Assembly (NCBI GenBank): GCA_019894665.1
Contig: JAGXOC010000008.1
Coordinates: 1-49,196, forward strand
DNA: 49,196 bases
Direction: 5' to 3'
From: Candidatus Thorarchaeota archaeon
GTDB taxonomy: Archaea > Asgardarchaeota > Thorarchaeia > Thorarchaeales > Thorarchaeaceae
This document shows, one piece after another, positions 45,110 through 49,196 of the stretch (the stretch's first letter is position 1; each line of letters starts with the position of its first letter). Position numbers and translations under genes: made by a program. The notes under the pieces were generated by a model. That model was not told the DNA's origin. It searched no databases and saw only the letters and a program-made list of their open reading frames with translations.

Positions 45110-45933
45110 TCTTCTCCGTGTTGAAGCCAGTATTCTGCAACTTCCTTGGGTGTTGCAATCCAGACATCACCTTTTGATTTCATCAGCTGTATCAATCTAT
45201 CTAGCATCTTACTTCGGGATGGAACCCCCATTATCTGTGGATGCATCGTGAGCATGAAGTATAATCCTTCCTCATAAACTGCTTCAAACTCAGCTGACCA
45301 GATTTCAAAGACCTTTTCCTGACTGCTGATACCACTTTGATATGCAAGAGATGGAAACATGTTGAATCCAAAATGAACCCAATCATCCAACATCCAGCGT
45401 ATAGGTAACTCTACTATCCTCTTGCCTTCAACCTCTACAATGTAAGGGAGATCATCGTTCATCATCGTGCTATTGTACAAGAGACCGTGCTCAACCAAAA
45501 GCGAATATGTATGAGGGCTCATATCTGCTGCAGGTGCCCGATATCCTGCAGGTTTAACCCCTGATATTTTCGCGAGTGCATCGGATCCACGTTCGAGCTC
45601 TTCTTTCTCTTCCGAAAGTGTTGATCTGGCAGGGTTCGTGTGTGAATATCCGTGATGACCAAGTTCATGATCAGCACTATGAATTTCCTTGACTGAATCC
45701 GGGAATCTGTCAGCCACCTCACCGGGCACGAAGAAGCCAGCTCTAAGTTCGTGGCTCTTGAGGAGTTTAAGAATACGGGGTACAGCCGCTCGTGGAGCAT
45801 ACTCACCTATGGAAAGGACAACTGGGTTATCCCGCTCGATATTATTCCGTCGCATTATGTTACGCCATGATGTGTCTGCATCGAAATCAAACGTAAGGCA
45901 AACAACGCATCTTGCTCCATCTTTCCACTCCAT
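45106..45933 (-). CDS. Polysaccharide deacetylase family protein
   Basis: VCLTFDFDADTSW; HELGHHGYSHTNP; GYRAPAADMS; 4-nt overlap with the SDR gene. Confidence 0.92.
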   Translation of the reverse strand: MEWKDGARCVVCLTFDFDADTSWRNIMRRNNIERDNPVVLSIGEYAPRAAVPRILKLLKSHELRAGFFVPGEVADRFPDSVKEIHSADHELGHHGYSHTNPARSTLSEEKEELERGSDALAKISGVKPAGYRAPAADMSPHTYSLLVEHGLLYNSTMMNDDLPYIVEVEGKRIVELPIRWMLDDWVHFGFNMFPSLAYQSGISSQEKVFEIWSAEFEAVYEEGLYFMLTMHPQIMGVPSRSKMLDRLIQLMKSKGDVWIATPKEVAEYWLQHGEE

Positions 45934-45995
45934 TGTTCAATCGCCTACTACTTGTTTAGTCATCCACTAGGAAAAAAGGTTCCTACTGGAATAAA

Positions 45996-46530
45996 CTAGG
46001 ATTTTCTATCAATAACAACAGTGTCTCTAAAATCCGAATGTTCAACACTTGAATCAATGGAATCCCTATGAGATTCAGTCCCGTAATCTCCAATGAGCAC
46101 AGCTATTCCATCAAAAGCAGTGAGAGGACTCGCGGTTATGTCATTGACTCAATCATCTTTGACAAACCAGTTTGATTTACGACTAACACCATCAAATTTC
46201 CAAGATGCTATACATGCTTCTCGAAATGTAACAGTTTCAGACCCAAATACAAGTCTTTCAGGTCCTTCAACAACATCCCGTACAACTCGTCTAATCTTAG
46301 TGGAATCACTTTCTTTGAACATTCTTTTCGGAGGACCTGCAATATAGCGGCGGGATTTTGGGAAGTAGGATACTACTCCACAAGCTGTTAGAAGATAAGA
46401 TAAGGACTACAGCCCTACCAATCGACAGAGCAAACGGTGGATATGATGGTAAGATGCCATAACCGAATAGTATGTTGTAAATGACAATTACTGATAGACC
46501 TGCAATAACAAGTGCAACGGACCGTTTCAA
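45996..46530 (-). pseudogene. Frameshifted and TGA-interrupted membrane-protein gene (two N-terminal TMs, possibly GIDE-like C-terminal domain)
   Basis: MKRSVALVIAGLSVIVIYNILFGYG...AVVLILS // YLLTACGVVSYFPKSRRYIAGPPKRMFKESDSTKIRRVVRDVVEGPERLVFG...NWFVKDD*VNDITASPLTAFDGIAVLIGDYGTESHRDSID...DRKS*. Confidence 0.65.
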
Positions 46531-46578
46531 CCCCTACGCGCCTTCGATTTATCCTTGGTATAGAGAGAGTATAATCCT

Positions 46579-47865
46579 TCACACCAAGGTGAAGAGAAAG
46601 GCTGCTAGAAATGAATACACTGTACTCACAACCAAATGTATCAAACCAAGTGGAAAAGCTATTTTGGTGAACTCAATGAAACTGATTGGTTTACCTTCAT
46701 CAGAGGCCAGACCCACCGCAACCATATTCGGGGCATCACCAAAAGGGATCATGTATCCACCAATGTTTGTTCCAACAATAAGGGCTAGTGGGACAACTGG
46801 ATTGATAGACCCTAAACTCTGACCTAGAGGAGCCAGCAAGGCAGCAATTGGAATATTATCAATTATTGAAAGGACAAGACCGGGGATCCAAATCAGGAAA
46901 CTGATTGCAAGAAATGCATTGTTACCAATCAGGCCTGTGACACCATTAACAAACTCACCTATGACATTCGCATGCTCAAGAGCAGCAACAATTCCAAAGA
47001 GACCTACTAGGAAGAAAATAGTGTCCCATGATAGATGACGGATGAGACCTTTTGCACGCTCGTGCGAGAATACCAACATTCCAGAAGCAACCATCATAGC
47101 TATGAGTGATGCTTCAACTCTTAGAGCACCAATTGTAAACCCAAGAATCAGAATTGACATTGCGATTATTGAGAGATAGAAGTCGTGCTTTGATTTAATC
47201 ATCACACTTGGTTTGATTAGGAAAAGTACGTTCCAATCAGAAGTATCTTCAGACTCCAACTTTTCTCCATAGTGTCGAAGAAGTAATGGTACGGTGATAG
47301 CAAATAGAAGGAGGGACAGTGGAAGCAATACAAGGAACATCAATCCAACTTCAATTTCCGCCCAAACGACAATAACGAGGTTTGGAACTGAACCTACCAA
47401 TGATGGAATCGATGCGAAATTAGCTACAATGACCTCTGATATCAGGAGCGGCCGAAAATCGATATCAAGTGTCTTGCAGACCTCAACGGTGAAAGCCCCC
47501 ATAACAAGCATGGTTGGAAGTGGATCAAGAAACAGAGAGATGACAAATACAAACCCCATGAATGTAATGAAGATACTACGAGGATTACCTCCTGTACGAC
47601 GAATTAGAACTAGCGCGATGTATTGGAACATCCCTGATGATGCTGCGATTGCTACCACAATCAGCATGGCCGTAACAAAGAGGACTGTATCCCATTGCAT
47701 CATAATAACAAATTCTCGGAACTCAAACCCGTAAGCAAGATAGAGAACTGCACCTGCTAGAGACATCCCAAATAGAGCTGCAGCAGTCTCATTGATTCGC
47801 TCGGATAGTATCACGACTAAGGTGACAATCAATATGAGAAGGATTACTCCACCTGCTAGGTCCAT
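46579..47865 (-). CDS. ArsB/NhaD/P-permease-like ion transporter (IT superfamily)
   Basis: FLDPLPTMLVMGAFTVEVCKTLDIDFRPLLISEVIVANFASIPSLVGSVPNLVI; GTNIGGYMIPFGDAPNMVAVGLA. Confidence 0.9.
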   Translation of the reverse strand: MDLAGGVILLILIVTLVVILSERINETAAALFGMSLAGAVLYLAYGFEFREFVIMMQWDTVLFVTAMLIVVAIAASSGMFQYIALVLIRRTGGNPRSIFITFMGFVFVISLFLDPLPTMLVMGAFTVEVCKTLDIDFRPLLISEVIVANFASIPSLVGSVPNLVIVVWAEIEVGLMFLVLLPLSLLLFAITVPLLLRHYGEKLESEDTSDWNVLFLIKPSVMIKSKHDFYLSIIAMSILILGFTIGALRVEASLIAMMVASGMLVFSHERAKGLIRHLSWDTIFFLVGLFGIVAALEHANVIGEFVNGVTGLIGNNAFLAISFLIWIPGLVLSIIDNIPIAALLAPLGQSLGSINPVVPLALIVGTNIGGYMIPFGDAPNMVAVGLASDEGKPISFIEFTKIAFPLGLIHLVVSTVYSFLAAFLFTLV

Positions 47866-47932
47866 CGTACATCATTCAGGACTGTTGCTGTATTAAACCT
47901 CTCGTGATTAGGTAAGTTAGAAAATATCTGGA

Positions 47933-48736
47933 CTACACAGGCAATAGAAATCTTCGAGTGCAGTTCAAACATGCTACTGTCCCATCTTCTGCTCTTGATG
48001 TGATTCGATATGCGTATGATCTTTGACAAAATGGACATTTCCAGGATTTGTGATTAGATGGCACACGCCCTATTTCAGATTTAGTCATTGAATCTTCAAA
48101 TTGAAGGGCAACGGACCTGAATACATACCCATAGAATATCGGAAGGACAACGAAATCAAGAAAGACTGAGAACACAATGCCGAAGCCCGTGAGTGGTATT
48201 AGCGCAAATCCCATTATTAGTAAAAAGAGGAACAACAAACCTCCTTGAATTAGTACACTCACCCAATGTGATTGGCATTTGATTCTCCAGATTGTATCAA
48301 CCAGTCTAAGATTGACACTTCCTATCATTAGAGCCAAAAGCGGAAATGATAAAATCAGTCCAATGAAACCACCCAGCACTGCTAGAACAATAACCATGAA
48401 GCCCCAGAGGAATGAAACCCCTATTCCAATCAATGAAAAGAAAAGTCCATGAACATAGAGCCATGGAAGTGATAATTCAAGTGCTCCACTTTCATAGGGC
48501 TCATATTTTGGTGGTGTATCCACCCATGGTTGTTCTTCAGCATTCATAAAATATCCACATTTTTGACACGATATCCTTCCTTTAGTGTCAACGTGTTTAT
48601 TATCATACAAATTTCGAGCATGACATTTAGGACAGCTTCGATAGAATTTGTTTTCTGGTAGTGACAGTTCCCCTTCCTCCCATCTTTTTTGATTTTTGCA
48701 ACAAGAACTGTAATGGGCTATCGACATAAAAATCAT
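47933..48736 (-). CDS. Membrane protein with N- and C-terminal zinc ribbons
   Basis: CPKCHARN..CQKCGYF at the N-terminus, several TMs, WKCPFCQRSYAYRITSRAEDGTVACLNCTRRFL at the C-terminus. Confidence 0.8.
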   Translation of the reverse strand: MIFMSIAHYSSCCKNQKRWEEGELSLPENKFYRSCPKCHARNLYDNKHVDTKGRISCQKCGYFMNAEEQPWVDTPPKYEPYESGALELSLPWLYVHGLFFSLIGIGVSFLWGFMVIVLAVLGGFIGLILSFPLLALMIGSVNLRLVDTIWRIKCQSHWVSVLIQGGLLFLFLLIMGFALIPLTGFGIVFSVFLDFVVLPIFYGYVFRSVALQFEDSMTKSEIGRVPSNHKSWKCPFCQRSYAYRITSRAEDGTVACLNCTRRFLLPV

Positions 48737-48820
48737 ATGAATAACTTCGATGCGTCACAGTGAAACCTATAACTTGATTCCTGAGAATAAATCCAAACAC
48801 AATATATTGGTGCACACACA

Positions 48821-49196
48821 ATGGCCTCAGGTAAACGGATTGCTACAATGATCATAGGCATGATTGTCATGGTTGGCGGCTTCTTTGGTGGATTCATGCA
48901 GTTCTTTTGGATAGACACGAGTAATGTGGGAACAATTCTGTTCTACGTTATGGTTGTCCCAATGGTGAGTTTTCTGGTTGGAGCTGGGATTATGATTTAT
49001 GGTATGAAGGACAGCATGACAATGAGAGGATTTGGTTTGTTCGGAATGATGGGAGCAGCCACACGTGAAGCACCCAAGGAAAAGACATTCATTCATGTGC
49101 CGCCTCAAAAATGCAATCAATGTAGAGCAAGTCTAAGCTCTGAAGATATTGAGTGGGTGGGTCCACTCTCAATCAAGTGCCCGTATTGTGGAGCTA
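48821..49196 (+). CDS. Partial CDS: small TM protein with C-terminal zinc ribbon (runs off window)
   Basis: Hand translation MASGKRIATMIIGMIVMVGGFFGGFMQFFWIDTSNVGTILFYVMVVPMVSFLVGAGIMIYGMK...PPQKCNQCRASLSSEDIEWVGPLSIKCPYCGA; absent from the supplied ORF track. Confidence 0.8.
   Translation, partial: MASGKRIATMIIGMIVMVGGFFGGFMQFFWIDTSNVGTILFYVMVVPMVSFLVGAGIMIYGMKDSMTMRGFGLFGMMGAATREAPKEKTFIHVPPQKCNQCRASLSSEDIEWVGPLSIKCPYCGA

Noticed and set aside
46149-46151. UGA-to-Trp reassignment in the broken membrane-protein gene
   Set aside because: Other genes in the window terminate normally with TGA, and the same gene also has a frameshift.
1-49196. tRNA, rRNA, CRISPR array, transposase or prophage module
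   Set aside because: None could be recognised by reading; tRNAscan-SE and Rfam searches would be needed to exclude small RNAs.

Overview
The window is about 49 kb of densely packed, archaeal-looking DNA. Signs of this are TATA-like promoters, a Dpo4-type Y-family polymerase, an SfsA homologue, many surface proteins anchored by a C-terminal TM ending in KRR, and Thorarchaeota/Lokiarchaeota-like LRR proteins. An Asgard origin is plausible, but I infer this from gene content only. Recognisable content: a PadR operon; two tandem 24-residue-register LRR proteins; an NfeD-like protein with a (V/I/L)(D/E)H(D/E) repeat loop close to a flotillin/SPFH gene; TusA next to a broken DsrE-like gene; an ArsR plus P1B-ATPase metal-efflux pair; two ABC-2 export systems; Dpo4; SfsA; a PLP-dependent ammonia-lyase; two FMN-binding split-barrel proteins; an ACT protein/nitroreductase pair; a EutA-like reactivase; MscS; TrmO-like; AstE/ASPA-like; a SplB-like radical SAM protein; MFS; aldo/keto reductase; SDR; a polysaccharide deacetylase; and an ArsB/NhaD-like permease. 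I found no rRNA, tRNA, CRISPR array or transposase. The most interesting candidate system is a signalling set. Two PAS-PAS-histidine-kinase paralogues are fused to a C-terminal thioredoxin-like domain with a CVFC motif. One paralogue has lost both its H-box histidine and its N-box asparagine, so it may be a redox-linked pseudokinase. The window also encodes an 84-aa protein that looks like a stand-alone DHp domain, plus two other histidine kinases, but no recognisable response regulator. Other notable items are tandem PadR operators spaced 21 bp apart, two decayed genes each with an in-frame TGA, and a compositionally atypical gene at 40265-40729.
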